The notes under the pieces were generated by a model that worked only from the letters and a program-made list of their open reading frames with translations, ran no database searches and had not been told where the DNA came from. Below are positions 34,431 to 45,165 of a DNA stretch of 64,000 bases, piece by piece. Source of the DNA: Prostheceraeus crozeri. Taxonomy: Eukaryota > Platyhelminthes > Polycladida > Euryleptidae. The stretch spans positions 372,001-436,000 of the forward strand of contig CAJQUW010001859.1 in NCBI GenBank assembly GCA_907163375.1, in the 5' to 3' direction. How positions within the stretch are numbered: position 1 is the stretch's first letter; each line of letters opens with the position of its first letter. A program made the position numbers and the translations under genes.

Positions 34431-35774
34431 AAATTCCTTCAAAACGCCGGCGTCCTACGACTGTTCACGAAAAGGAGCACAACCTGAAGGGTATTTCGAA
34501 GCAAAATTAAATTTTTGATTATTCTCTCCTTCCTGATCACAGGTTTTTCTCTTTGAAATTGCTCTTCAAAAAATGCACATCATATGCATTTAACGGGTCA
34601 CCTGACGACGCATCGTAGTTCCGGTTGTGAAAATTTGTAAATAAATTCTGATTTCCTGAAGATTTATTTCCGATCAACTCTACACTCAGGATGCCTATTT
34701 TCTAAGAAATATATACGCATACAAATTCATTTCTGGATGCTTTCCAGAAGTTATCTTGAGCTCTGGAAGCACGAGGGCTAATGGAGTCTTCCCTCTGACT
34801 TTGATGTTCTCATGATTCAATCGCTTACAAAATTGCACACATGATTGCTAGCTTTACCAATTCAGTTATTTTGTTCTATAATCATAAATAATAGCAATTC
34901 AAAATTTCTATTTCTACCTTTTTAAAAAAATCGAAAAAGCATTTGTTGGAAATTGATGGTGGATGGCTTTGATAATAAAAATTGCACTTTGATCGCATGA
35001 AAACGTCTAAAGACAATGTTAAGAGCAGATAAGAATGTAGCAACTGCTCATCTTCATAAGCACGTGTTTCATTATTGTGAGGCATGATAGTCATCTCATT
35101 TCATACTTGTGAACCCATTTCTGTACCAAAAACAGACAACATTACTTATAAACCTATTGTGAGTAGTATTTAAGGATTGTTGCAATTATTCAAATAGTAA
35201 TTGCATAGATACATTTGTGGATGATTGAAATATTTATCACAACTTTATTTGCACTTTGTCGATGGTTGATAATAATTTGAATTGTTCAAGATCTTAATTT
35301 TGCAAGAATTTGACAAAGATATTCGATTTTCAAAAGTCACTTATAAATAAAGGTCATGTTTCAGTTCTATGTTTTTAGTTTTTATGTTACCATGAGCCAA
35401 ATTTGATAAAATTTTGATTGATTATCAGCCATGCGTAGAAATTCACAAGAAAAGTTGAGCCGTGACTATCATATACTTTTTGAGCAACATCAACAAAACG
35501 TCGGGTTCCAGGTCAAAGGGTCCCTGGGTAAAATAGGATTAATGCTCCCTTATTCTTTCACTGCTCACCTTGCACTTCAAAACTAAATCTGTTAATGCCA
35601 TGTGTGAACTCTCCGCAGAAAATCTGATTGGTAGATAATAATATTTGACAGATTCATCGGAAACTTGCTAATTGCGCATGCATGTATACTCCAGTGGCAT
35701 TACAATGAGTATTACAATATGTACAGTTGTAAAATGAAATGCCTGACCCTTTCATTCAGATTGTGTCCATTCGG

Positions 35775-35905
35775 CAACATTTCGACCAACATCTTTTGGG
35801 ACAATATTGCGCAGCAAAAATTTATAACCAAAAGAAAGAAGAAATCGATGCAATTCTAATGCCAGCACTCCCAACCTCGTTTGATGTCTAGAACGCCAGG
35901 AAAAG
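35775..35905. repeat. Dispersed repeat (left arm copy)
   Basis: CATCTTTTGGGACAATATTG and AAAAATTTATAACCAAAAG are shared with 60165-60300 (the other arm) and, more diverged, with 54650-54770. The family is unknown. Confidence 0.6.
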
Positions 35906-36939
35906 AACTTCAATTTTGAAATTAATTGTATAATGAAAGTATTAATATTCATCTTCGTGGTTTTGGCAATTAGATTTTTGATATAAACGCATCATAGTTT
36001 TTACCAGATGTCCTTCGCAACATCTGCTAACAATTTGGAAGTTTCCGGAAATGGCATAATGGTTAACCTACAAATTATCACAGATCCAAATAGTAAATCC
36101 AATAAAGCAGGATTGATCACTAAAATATAGATCGTCAAGATACTTTCTATCGTGATACGCATGTAGAATGACCAAGTTTGAATACGATTGACTCTTAAAT
36201 TAATTTTCATTCAGTTGCTATACCGGAAGTGAATGAATGTATATTGATTTGATAGATATATATTGATATAATTAATGCATCAATTTTTCTTTATATACAT
36301 CAGTTTGACTTTCGACATTCATTAAGTATTCAATACATGTGCACATGTGTTAACATGTGCATGCAAGTGGTGTTGTAAATGATCTTTTAGCGAATCTTTC
36401 TATGAACAACATTGTAGTGAAGTATGCATTTCAAGCAATCGATCAGCCTGCCAGTCAGCCTTTCCAAACGTATTTTGTGAATTTTGTTTTAGTTCAATTT
36501 GAAAATCTTGTAGGATCATGAAATTGTTGCATCGATCTCTCCGGCTAATCACTATTGACAATAGCATTTCTCGCACGGCTACTCGAAAATTAGTTGAACG
36601 ACGTTTGGGTCACTTTTCATCCGAAATACTCCTGCTTCCATTTTGTTTGCGTATTTTATGATAAGGCCGCTATGTCCATGGATTAGTAAGAGATGAAGTC
36701 TGAGGTCAGAATATATAATATGCTAAATTTCAATTATTCATTTCCAAGAATAAACTCCGTGATTTAACTAAAGAAATCTTGACTTAAGAAATGATTGACG
36801 GTAAGAATCCATGAAAGTGTTGTGTCAGTAGCATGCGATTATAGCTGCTTAAATTCTTCACAAGTCTAACAAATCGAAGTTGTGTGAGCGGCATCATGAA
36901 GACATGAACAAAGGAAAAGGAAATAGAGATGATCCAAAT

Positions 36940-37423
36940 TCATATCGATATATCAACCTATCATCCTGCATAGAAAAGATTATTACTGACGAAAATTGTA
37001 AATACACGACTCAACAATTGGTTACTGAAAAATTACGTTATTAAGCAGAACAAAACCAGTTTTAAGAAAGGAAGTTCTGCATTGGATAGCGATATAAGCA
37101 GATATAATTTTATCTGTGCTAAATGTCAAGAAAATTATGCAAATTTATAAGAATATGAAACTGCCACTAATTTTATGCTTCGTTGATTTGTCAAAGGCTC
37201 TTGATTCCATTTCGAAAAAGAGATTGATTGATAAACTAAAAAGCTTGATACCCGAAAGAGACATTTTGTAATCGTTAGCACTATCATCAATAAAGAAAAC
37301 ATAATTTTACATTGCGGCAAAGAAACACAATCCCTTAAACTTGAAAATGGCATTCCACAGAGAGACGTTCTTTCAACTTTATTCAGTATTCACATAAATG
37401 ACTTAATTCATATTTTAGATGCT
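36940..37423 (+). pseudogene. LINE reverse transcriptase, 5' part, interrupted by Polinton 2
   Basis: This is the counterpart of 58648-59130 on the other arm. It encodes the RT entry region and the palm motif LCFVDLSKALDS, and stops exactly at the GATGCT duplication (37418-37423) where Polinton 2 begins. The right-arm copy is uninterrupted at the same point, giving a filled and an empty version of one site. Confidence 0.85.
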
Positions 37424-38132
37424 AGTAATGGAATAAAGACAGGTCCAGGACACAACAGAAAAAAATTAGTAATTTTTGGTACCCCTAAATTTATCAATTT
37501 TGAACATTTTTTAAGTTAAGAACCCTCTAATTCAGAAAATTATGGGTACCAATAATTTCATGATTTTTTTCAAATTTTTTCAAAAATGGTATTTTTTGAT
37601 TTTTTAATTTTCCACCAAAATCATGACTGTTCTAAGACACAACATCAGAAAAAATGGCAATTTTAGGTACCCCTAGATTTATGAATTTTTAACCATTTTT
37701 ATGTCTAAATCAGGTTAAGAACCCTCTAATTCATAAAAATTATGTGTCTCAAAAAAATTACTTAAAATGGAAGAAACAAAAATGGAAACCTCAGAAATGG
37801 AAGGAACCTCAGAAATGTAAGGAACTTCGAAAATGGAAGGAACTTCGAAAATATATCCTTCGCTATCACAATTAAAAACAAGTGAAATGAACATTGAAAA
37901 GATGAACATTGAAAAACACAAAGATAGAGTACGTTCATCCTCTGTTGCCTCTGTTGAAAGATAAGGAATCTCAACTATTATTAAGATTAGAGCATTATAA
38001 AAAATTAAGAAAGAGATGGTCTAAAGTTAAGAATGTAACACAAGATATTGGAATATTTTTAACAAAAAGTTTAGGTGCTTTAACAATTGTTATATCTTCT
38101 GGCGCTCTTACAATTCCTGTTATTGCTACTGC
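37424..38132. repeat. Left terminal inverted repeat of Polinton 2
   Basis: About 0.7 kb matches 28.93-29.692 kb in inverted orientation. Similarity stops at GCTACTGCTTTA near 38132. It contains remnants of coding sequence rich in Glu, Thr and Ser repeats (METSEMEGTS). Confidence 0.88.
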
Positions 38133-38490
38133 TTTACACTCCGATGAACGCCCAATTGTAGGGAACAGCTGCTTCCCGCATTCATGAAACAATGCAGTTG
38201 CTTCCCGCATTCATGAAACATTGCATTTCAGAACAAGAAGCTGTTACTCGCACTTATACACTTGTCAATTGAACTGCCATTTTTCTGTCCAAATCCAGAA
38301 ACGCGTCCAAAACCGTTTTTGAATCCAGAAGTGCTCAGAAAATAGCAGCGATTCATTGGTTTACTTGAACTCCATTCTTTTGGAAAGCTACAATTGTCAC
38401 GTCAACGTTGTCATAGCGATTTCATTGATGCTTATAAACTGTATCTCATTTAATAAATTGTTGACAGTTAATAGAAGTTTTTCATTTAAA
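38133..38490. other. Spacer with a 29-bp tandem duplication
   Basis: A 29-bp unit, CAGCTGCTTCCCGCATTCAT..., occurs twice in tandem at 38166-38223. The stretch does not match the detached terminus at 28.6-28.9 kb and may be an insertion next to the terminal repeat. Confidence 0.5.
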
Positions 38491-39002
38491 ATGAATGGTG
38501 AAAATCTGACTGAGATGTCTCCCAGAGCTTTTGGTCTGACTGAGTTCTTAAAATTATATGGCAAACAAACCACGACAAATTTCGATTTAAAGAAAATTGC
38601 TTTAAGCAATTAGGGATAAATAACTTTTATGTATTAATGAGAGATGAATTGCAGTTGATTAAAAGTAAACCGATTCCTTTGAACTTCATAACAAATCTCC
38701 ATACATCAGATCAAAAAGGAGTACATTGGCCTGCGGGACAAAGAAATAAAAACGGTTCTAATTATTTTTTCGATCGCCCGGAGGCTGAGAACTATTGGTT
38801 CGATTCATACGGACTTCCCCCTACAAATGAAGTAAAAGAAATACTGGGAAATGGAATTTATAATACATATCAAATTCAAAAACCAGGAACTATTTATTGC
38901 GGACAATTATGTATTTACGTTTTTTACAAATTGCAAAAAGGAGTACCGTTTCTAGATATTATGTTAGAATTGAATAAGGGAATTTCATTCCCGAAACGTT
39001 AG
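38491..39002 (+). pseudogene. Polinton 2 adenain-like cysteine protease (broken)
   Basis: The region shows GVHWPAG (catalytic His), WFDSYGLPP (acidic residue and the DSxGLPP signature) and CGQLC (catalytic Cys). This is the order seen in Polinton and adenovirus proteases that mature capsid proteins. The upstream part (GLTEFLKLYGK) fits the family N-terminus. It is broken and a fossil. Confidence 0.82.
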
Positions 39003-39174
39003 TTCCAATGATAATTAAATTTCAGTCTTTTGTTATTCATTTTCATAAAATCTACCTTTGAATCTACCTTTCATTATCTAAATCTCTAATTTCATAAGTA
39101 ATCGGATAAGTATGATTTATTTTACATACTTCAAATATCTCTTTAGTCCAATAACCAACAAAACATTTTTAAAA

Positions 39175-40331
39175 TTTATTCTTATACTTAAATATTCGCA
39201 CCTTACCACCAATCTTAAATTTCGGTTTACGTTTTTGTAAATTAACATTACTTTCATTCTCATTATTATTTTCAAATATCTTCTTTCTTATCAAATCAGG
39301 ATCGTCAGAAGCATTCTTTGGAGTTTCTTCAATACTTGAGTGAATATTATTGTTATACTCTTCCACAATTCCTGGTAATATTTTTAACCATTTCTGATTT
39401 CCTTGTTTAGCAAATTTCTTAAATAATTCACTTTTTAACGTTCTATCAAACCTTTCTATTTCTACAGCTTTGCCAGCATTTTCTGTGGAATGAACAGTTT
39501 CAAATAATGGCTTAACATTTCTGTTATAAAACTCAGATCCTTTGTCAACAAACAATTTTTTGGCCTTCTATTACTTTCCTTAAAGATTTCTTCAAATGCA
39601 TATTTAACTGCTAAACCACTTTTATTTTTTAATGGCTTCACCCAATCGCATCTAGTATACAAATCTATAACTGTTAATGCGTATTTATAATCTTTTTCAT
39701 TCGGCATATGAATAAGATCAGCACTCCAAATATCATCTTTATTGAACACTTTTACTTTCAATAGATATTTAGGCTTTCTATATTCCTTGTGAATTTCGGA
39801 CGCGTAGGCTTCAGTGTTATGAGTTTTGTCTAAACCCTGACCGAACAATATTTTAGCTTGTAAAGCTTTTTTGACAAACAATCTTTCAATTTTTTCTCTA
39901 AATGTAGGATTTTGAATATAATCTAATTCTTCCATCATTTTCCTATCAGCTTCAAGACGGGATTTTAGGTCATGATTTCGATAAGCTAAATCGTGTCTGC
40001 AAGCTGCTGCACTAACTCTTTTTATTGGTTCTTCACCTGGTTTTGGATTATTATTCTCATCTAGTCTTATATCTAATCGAGTTCCTGGACCGGTATATGA
40101 ATGACCAGGAAGATGTTTTTCTTTTGAATACTTACTCCAAAAAAATCGAGTAAAGTTTTCTAATGTTTTTTGTATGTCACCTCCGGTGTGCAGCCGATGG
40201 CCAGAATGTACTTTTAAGAGACAATTCAATAAATCTAAATTAGAAATTTTTAATTTAATTGAATTTTTGGAATTTGTTGAATTTTTAGAAATTGTAGAAT
40301 ACATTTTAAGATAAAAAAATATTTGTGACAT
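39175..40331 (-). pseudogene. Polinton 2 PLA2-like domain joined to an rve integrase (broken)
   Basis: From the N-terminus there is a basic leader, then a parvovirus-type phospholipase A2-like domain with GPGTRLD at residue 81 and HDLAY at 113-117. The integrase core follows with IWSADLIHM (first catalytic Asp at 205) and YALTVIDLYTR. Further integrase sequence carries FVDKGSEFYN and a basic C-terminal chromodomain-like tail. The PLA2-like domain and the start of the integrase share one open frame. The integrase joins element ends to target DNA with a 6-bp stagger, matching the duplication seen. It is broken and a fossil. Confidence 0.88.
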
Positions 40332-40380
40332 TAAAACAATATATTTATAACATTATAACAATATGTTTATAACAGTATAT

Positions 40381-40800
40381 TTATCTGATGATACTAGGAC
40401 TTAGATATATTCCAGAACCATCTTTGGTTTCTTTTATTTCTATTAAACCATCAACATTATGTAGAATGTTTTTGAGAACTCGTTTTCCTTCATCAAATAA
40501 AATTAACTTACTAATAAAATTATCTACTATTCCTTCACCCCTAGCAACTTTCTCCAACTCTTTATTATGACGTTTTTGCTCCTCAAATGCTGCCTTCTCT
40601 GATTTATTTTTATTTACTGCTTGGACAATACCAGCTTTCCCACCTGCAACACTTCCTGCTGCTATACCTCCTATTATTAGAGGAAATAATGGGAGTATTC
40701 CACCATTCTTTTCTTCTTGTAATTTGTTTTTGCAATTTTTGTCAACAATGCTACGTAATTTTAATTCAACAGTTTTATTATTACTTTTCGCTTGCGACAT
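40381..40800 (-). CDS. Polinton small membrane-associated virion-type protein
   Basis: This open frame of 139 residues has a hydrophobic Gly/Ala segment (LPLFPLIIGGIAAGSVAGG), then a charged helix (KRHNKELEKVARGEG) and a C-terminus ending GSGIYLSP. This is the layout of the small Polinton protein compared with adenovirus core/pX proteins; the exact role is unknown. It lies between the PLA2/integrase gene and the major capsid gene on the same strand. The frame itself looks whole. Confidence 0.65.
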   Translation of the reverse strand: MSQAKSNNKTVELKLRSIVDKNCKNKLQEEKNGGILPLFPLIIGGIAAGSVAGGKAGIVQAVNKNKSEKAAFEEQKRHNKELEKVARGEGIVDNFISKLILFDEGKRVLKNILHNVDGLIEIKETKDGSGIYLSPSIIR

Positions 40801-40931
40801 TTTTAATAAAAAATTTCAAATTAGGAATTTTTTTAATCTATTCTAGTAAAGAAAAAATTTTCATCTAAGAACTTTTAAGTTATGAAAAAAATTTGAGTTA
40901 AGAACAAATTCTAAGTTACCAAAAATTTTAA

Positions 40932-42306
40932 TTAACTTATTCTAACCATCTTTCCATTAAGAATTTCAATAGAATATTTTACATCTTCTAGCAATAAACC
41001 ATAAGCCATCAATGAAGTTGTGGAATCTTTTTTTTCAATATTAATTGCTACATCACAACCATTTTTAACAATATCTTCAGATTGTGCACTTAAATCGAAA
41101 CAGAAAAGAGGATATAAATGTCTCCAATCTCCAGGAGTTAATTGTGGTTCAACTCCAAATTCTATACAAAGATTTCTATAATCATCATATCCTTCCATAA
41201 ATTGACTATTGGTATCATCGAATCTTAATGGATCAATAGGATATCGGGTTTGATTTAAAGCAACTTGTAAACTTCGAATTGTGTTAATATGGAAAAAATT
41301 GTTGTTCTTATCAAAACTTGGAGAATCATTTTTTTTGAAAAGTTAGTAATAAATATCTTGGAGTATTCGAAGTTCTAGTAAAATGCCAGTTAAATCTTTG
41401 TTCAGAAAAAGTTACAGAACTAGCAGTGCGCTTTAGAAATTTTACTGGAAATTGTTTGTTAGTATTTAATCTTTTTACAATAGTTAATTCAACCTCTAAA
41501 CTAGGAGTAATATGTTTTATCCACCATTCAAGTCTATCAATTTTTAAATATGCCTCTTTTCCAGTCTTTCCATAAAAGATTGAATCATTATTTGCTGTGC
41601 GATGAATTATTAATTTAAATTTAAATTGATATGATATTTTGTCATAATCTAAATATACGAATAATGGAGACAATGACCAATTTACTGTCTGTTTAGTTTT
41701 TTTGTTAAAATTACGTCTTTCTTTATATGCAGTATTATTTGCTTTATTTAAATGATTTGCAATTCCTGCCGCATCTGTTGCAGCGTGAGTTATATCATCA
41801 ACAAATATTCCATCATTACTATCTGGAAACCATCCTTCGATTTCATGCTTTTTATTATTTTCACCAATTGCAAGAAATCGAATCATTGTATCAATTACAC
41901 CTGGAGAATCACTAATTGTTTCTATATTTTCAGTTGCAACATCTAAACGCATTTGTATAAATGATCTTGGAAAGAAATTATTCTCTAATGCAATATTATC
42001 AGTATCTGGTAATGGTGCTGTAAAATTGTCATCACTATACAAAGAATATTCACGGTGTAAAAAGGAATCAGGTAAATATAAATAACTTTCTTGAATGTCA
42101 ACTTCAAAGATTAAATCTCCTCCAGTATTTACTCTACTAGAAGATCCGGGACTCATAGTAATTCTCATATAATCATTCTTTTTTTGATTGCAACTGACGA
42201 ACGGAGGATCGTCTAAATTAAATTTGTTTTCGATAATGCGATCTGAATGATTGATTAAGGAAGACATTTTGATAAAAAATAATTTGACTTCTTTGTTTTT
42301 TCTCAC
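40932..42306 (-). pseudogene. Polinton 2 major capsid protein, double jelly-roll (broken)
   Basis: The region reads like a Polinton major capsid protein. The N-terminal part has SLINHSDRIIENK. The mid part has LDRLEWWIKHITPSLEVE-type strands and FNWHFTRTSNTPRYLLLTFQ, the usual end of the first jelly roll. The last part has GDWRHLYPLFCFDLSAQ and YGLLLEDVKYSIEI. Double jelly-roll trimers build the icosahedral shell in the family. It is broken and a fossil. It neighbours the small membrane protein and lies convergent to PolB. Confidence 0.82.
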
Positions 42307-42459
42307 ACACAGAAAAAAATATTTTCTTAGGTTTCCTTTTCGAATATATTTTAGAATTTTGCCAAACCATTACTTCTTATTTCTTCAATTGATTTCTCCT
42401 CATGTTTACTTTCAGCGGCTATGTTATCAATTTTGTTTTTTGTTTCCTCTGAAAGTTTT

Positions 42460-42795
42460 TTAATTTTTTAGTTCTTCAGAATCATTCTTAAGTTTACGAA
42501 TAGTTTCTAGTTGTTTTGATTCGTTTTGAGACTTAACACCATTTGATATTATTGCACTAGCTGTACTACCTATGGCAGTGGCTCCTTTTGCGGCATATGT
42601 AATTAAATCTTTATTATTTTCAATAACATTAACGATAGTTCCTATATTATCACTGATGCCAGAAAATATTCCATCTCCTTCTTTTTGAACAGTTACTACA
42701 TTGCTATAATGATAAATCGGTTTCATAGATGGTTCATGGGCAATTTTTTGATTTGAAGCAAAATTTTTAAGATTGTGTTTATAAATTATAGGCAT
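42460..42795 (-). CDS. Small Polinton protein, paralogue A
   Basis: This is a 111-residue open frame starting MPIIYKHNLKNFASNQ. It has a central Ala/Gly/Ser-rich hydrophobic stretch (AAKGATAIGSTASAIIS) and a charged C-terminal helix. It resembles the short frame just upstream (42979-43137) over its first ~35 residues. The function is unknown; its place beside the capsid gene suggests a virion component. Confidence 0.5.
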   Translation of the reverse strand: MPIIYKHNLKNFASNQKIAHEPSMKPIYHYSNVVTVQKEGDGIFSGISDNIGTIVNVIENNKDLITYAAKGATAIGSTASAIISNGVKSQNESKQLETIRKLKNDSEELKN

Positions 42796-42978
42796 TTTTT
42801 AGGTTTAAATTTAACTTTTGGGAAAAACATTTACAACAAAAAATTATTTGTGACAAAAAAATAATTTATGACAAAAAAAAAATTTATGACAAAAAAATTA
42901 TTCATGACAAAACCATATTTTTTTTCGTTTAGTTGATGCTGAAATTGAATTTTAAAAGTTAGTCAATCTGATATTATT

Positions 42979-43137
42979 TTAAAGAATCTTATTAGTTTTA
43001 CTTGCACTTGAAAATATTCCAGCTTCGCTGTTACATTTTACACTGTTATAATGGTAAACAGATTTCATAGAAGGTTCACTTGCAATGTTTTGATTTGATA
43101 AAAAATGTTTAGGATTGTGTTTACAAATTACAGGCAT
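42979..43137 (-). CDS. Small Polinton protein, paralogue B
   Basis: This 52-residue frame, MPVICKHNPKHFLSNQNIAS..., aligns with the first part of paralogue A (shared KHN.K.F.SNQ.IA.EPSMK..YHY). It ends soon after, so it is a partial duplicate. Between the two lies AT-rich sequence with repeated ATGACAAAAAAA motifs. Confidence 0.5.
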   Translation of the reverse strand: MPVICKHNPKHFLSNQNIASEPSMKSVYHYNSVKCNSEAGIFSSASKTNKIL

Positions 43138-43139
43138 TT

Positions 43140-43436
43140 CTAGGTTTTAATTTTAATTTGTGATTGAGATTTACGTTTGTGAATGGACAACAACCGCGTA
43201 ATAACTTCATTAATTTGCTTTTGCACTTTCTCCCTTGCGTTAAGCAGCGTGCGATGTATTTTAATTTCTTTTCTATTAACTTGCATTTTCTGCTGATTCA
43301 TCTTCAACGCCGTTTTAAGAGCATTCAATTGATGTTTAAGAACATCTAAATGATTTTTAGCAACATCTAGCTGTTCTTTATTTCCTTTATAATTTTCCTT
43401 TAATTCATTTTCTAAATTGATTTTAAGAGTTTTCAT
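43140..43436 (-). CDS. Coiled-coil protein of Polinton 2
   Basis: This 98-residue frame is almost entirely charged and heptad-like (LDVLKHQLNALKTALKMNQQ), ending in a basic tail. I do not recognise a family. It lies immediately upstream of paralogue B on the same strand, 2 bp away. Confidence 0.45.
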   Translation of the reverse strand: MKTLKINLENELKENYKGNKEQLDVAKNHLDVLKHQLNALKTALKMNQQKMQVNRKEIKIHRTLLNAREKVQKQINEVITRLLSIHKRKSQSQIKIKT

Positions 43437-43485
43437 TTTATCAACTTTTTGATTAAGTGATTTTACTTCATTTATTATTCTATTC

Positions 43486-43680
43486 TTTTGTTGTCTTATA
43501 CGGGAGGTTCATTATTCAATTTTCCACGATGTAAGCAAAAATATAGCTCTCCCATCATTTAGATGATTTTTTGTTTCTAAAAAATAAATAAAGTTTTCAA
43601 ACTTACTTTATTTTTAAGAAATAAAAAATCGTCTAAATTGATGGAGAGCTATGTTTTTGCTCACATCGTGGAAAATTGAA
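43486..43680. mobile_element. MITE-like palindromic insertion in Polinton 2
   Basis: A 195-bp insert is flanked by the 13-bp direct repeat TATTATTCTATTC (43473-43485 and 43681-43693). Its inner part folds into a hairpin, since TTCAATTTTCCACGATGT returns inverted as CATCGTGGAAAATTGAA. It carries no gene and looks like a small non-autonomous element. Confidence 0.7.
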
Positions 43681-43774
43681 TATTATTCTATTCATCATTT
43701 TCATTTGTTGAGTAATTTTAGAACTTATTTCATCAACACTTTTTTAGAATGTAGGTTGCAACTTATTTAAATTT

Positions 43775-44245
43775 TTAAAATTTTTTAGGGTGTTTTTCTA
43801 ATTCATTTTCTAATTGTTCTTTCAATAGTTGTATCTGATTTTTATTTTTAATGACTGTAGATTTTAACTTTATAGAAAGTAATATTAAAATTTTTGATTG
43901 TTCTGACATTTTTTTCGAAAGTTTTGCTATATTTACTTCTATCTCTTTATCCTTTTTATCAGGTTTTAATAATTTTTTGTTTAATGATTTGTCATTAAGT
44001 TTTAGCAACTTTAATTCATTCATCAGTGGAACCAAAACATCGTCTATATATTTTTCTTTTAAGTCATTGATTTGTGTATCAACATATTGTTTATTTGTTA
44101 ACTCCGTATTTTGTTGCGGAAGAATAGAAAGATGCAATGGACCAGATAAAACGTCTCCAGTTTTCATGATATAATTTTCTATTTCTATTTCCGATTCACG
44201 ATTATTCGGGATATATGCACCTCCACCAACATTTGGAAACATCAT
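43775..44245 (-). CDS. Fibre-like protein of Polinton 2
   Basis: This 156-residue frame starts MMFPNVGGGAYIPN. The N-terminal part has GDVLSGPLHLS followed by NTELTNKQYVDTQI, a signature shared with phage and adenovirus-like tail or fibre proteins (the 'NKKYVD' motif). The rest is a long Lys-rich coiled coil. A trimeric attachment fibre is the likely role by analogy. Confidence 0.6.
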   Translation of the reverse strand: MMFPNVGGGAYIPNNRESEIEIENYIMKTGDVLSGPLHLSILPQQNTELTNKQYVDTQINDLKEKYIDDVLVPLMNELKLLKLNDKSLNKKLLKPDKKDKEIEVNIAKLSKKMSEQSKILILLSIKLKSTVIKNKNQIQLLKEQLENELEKHPKKF

Positions 44246-44334
44246 TTTTCAACAATAAAAGATATGTCATAATAATGATTTTCTCATGAAAATAAAAAAA
44301 TAAATTTTTCTCACGTAAAAATAAAAAATAATGA

Positions 44335-45165
44335 ATGAAAATGACTCAAATTTGTCAAGTTTGTAATTTGCGTTTTACAAATCAAGCGTTATTATATTCT
44401 CATATGAAATATACACCATGTGGTCAACTGATAGAACAATCTCAACAAAATATGCGACCTATGTCAAGTATGCAACAATTACTACCTATGACATACAAGC
44501 AATACATTCGTCAATCACAACAATTAAAAAATTTGTTTATACCTCAACAATGTCAAAATATGCAACCTGTTCAAGAAATTCAACCTATGTCAAATATTCA
44601 ACAATTACAACATTTGTTTATACCTCAGCAAGGACAAAATCTTTATACAGCTAGAAAAAATTTCGTAGGTCCAAATAATTATCATTTAGCTCAAAATAAT
44701 CATGTAGATCAAAATCAGGAAGAAGTTCACATGCCACAAAAAAATAAAATTCTTCAAGCTAGGCAATCTATGGATACACGACAATCTATGCAATGTAATA
44801 CGAAAAAAATATGTTCTGGTTGTAATAAAACTATAACGTCTAAAAATTTTGCACGTCATTTAAAGTTATGTGAGCAACCAGAGGAGGCTAAAAAAGATGA
44901 AATAAAATATAATATGAAAGATCAGCTATGTCGTAATTGTAATAAATATTTTACAAGTCAAGGAATAACTAATCATTATAATTCTTGTATAAATTCTACA
45001 AGACAATGTACAAATTGTCAAATTATTAAACCTAAGACTGAGTTTTATGATAGTAAATATCAGTGTAAGGATTGCTTAAAAGAAAAAGTAAAGTGTAGAG
45101 GTAGTCAAAAAATTATATTGAAGAAAAAATTTCCGCGACATGTAACACTTTGTCCTAATCTATAA
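44335..45165 (+). CDS. Gln-rich zinc-finger protein of Polinton 2
   Basis: This is an uninterrupted 276-residue frame. It begins with a C2H2-like finger (CQVCNLRFTNQALLYSHM). A Gln/Met-rich repeat region (residues ~35-120, units like LFIPQQGQN) follows, and then four Cys-rich knuckles (CSGCNKTITSKNFARHLKLC, CRNCNKYFTSQGITNHYNSC and two more). It sits just upstream of PolB on the same strand. Similar finger-rich proteins precede PolB in some Polintons, sometimes as its N-terminal part. Nucleic-acid binding is likely; a specific function is not known. Confidence 0.55.
   Translation: MKMTQICQVCNLRFTNQALLYSHMKYTPCGQLIEQSQQNMRPMSSMQQLLPMTYKQYIRQSQQLKNLFIPQQCQNMQPVQEIQPMSNIQQLQHLFIPQQGQNLYTARKNFVGPNNYHLAQNNHVDQNQEEVHMPQKNKILQARQSMDTRQSMQCNTKKICSGCNKTITSKNFARHLKLCEQPEEAKKDEIKYNMKDQLCRNCNKYFTSQGITNHYNSCINSTRQCTNCQIIKPKTEFYDSKYQCKDCLKEKVKCRGSQKIILKKKFPRHVTLCPNL

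Larger units (their letters stand above)
32071..37423. repeat. Left arm of a large inverted duplication
   Basis: This 5.35-kb arm is the inverted, near-identical counterpart of 58648-64000; paired positions sum to 96071. Differences are sparse single bases. The arm includes the RTE tail, a LINE fragment (33755-34430), a dispersed repeat (35775-35905) and the start of an interrupted LINE (36940-37423). The stretches between them show no supported gene. It probably extends left of 32071, because the partner arm runs off the window. Confidence 0.92.
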
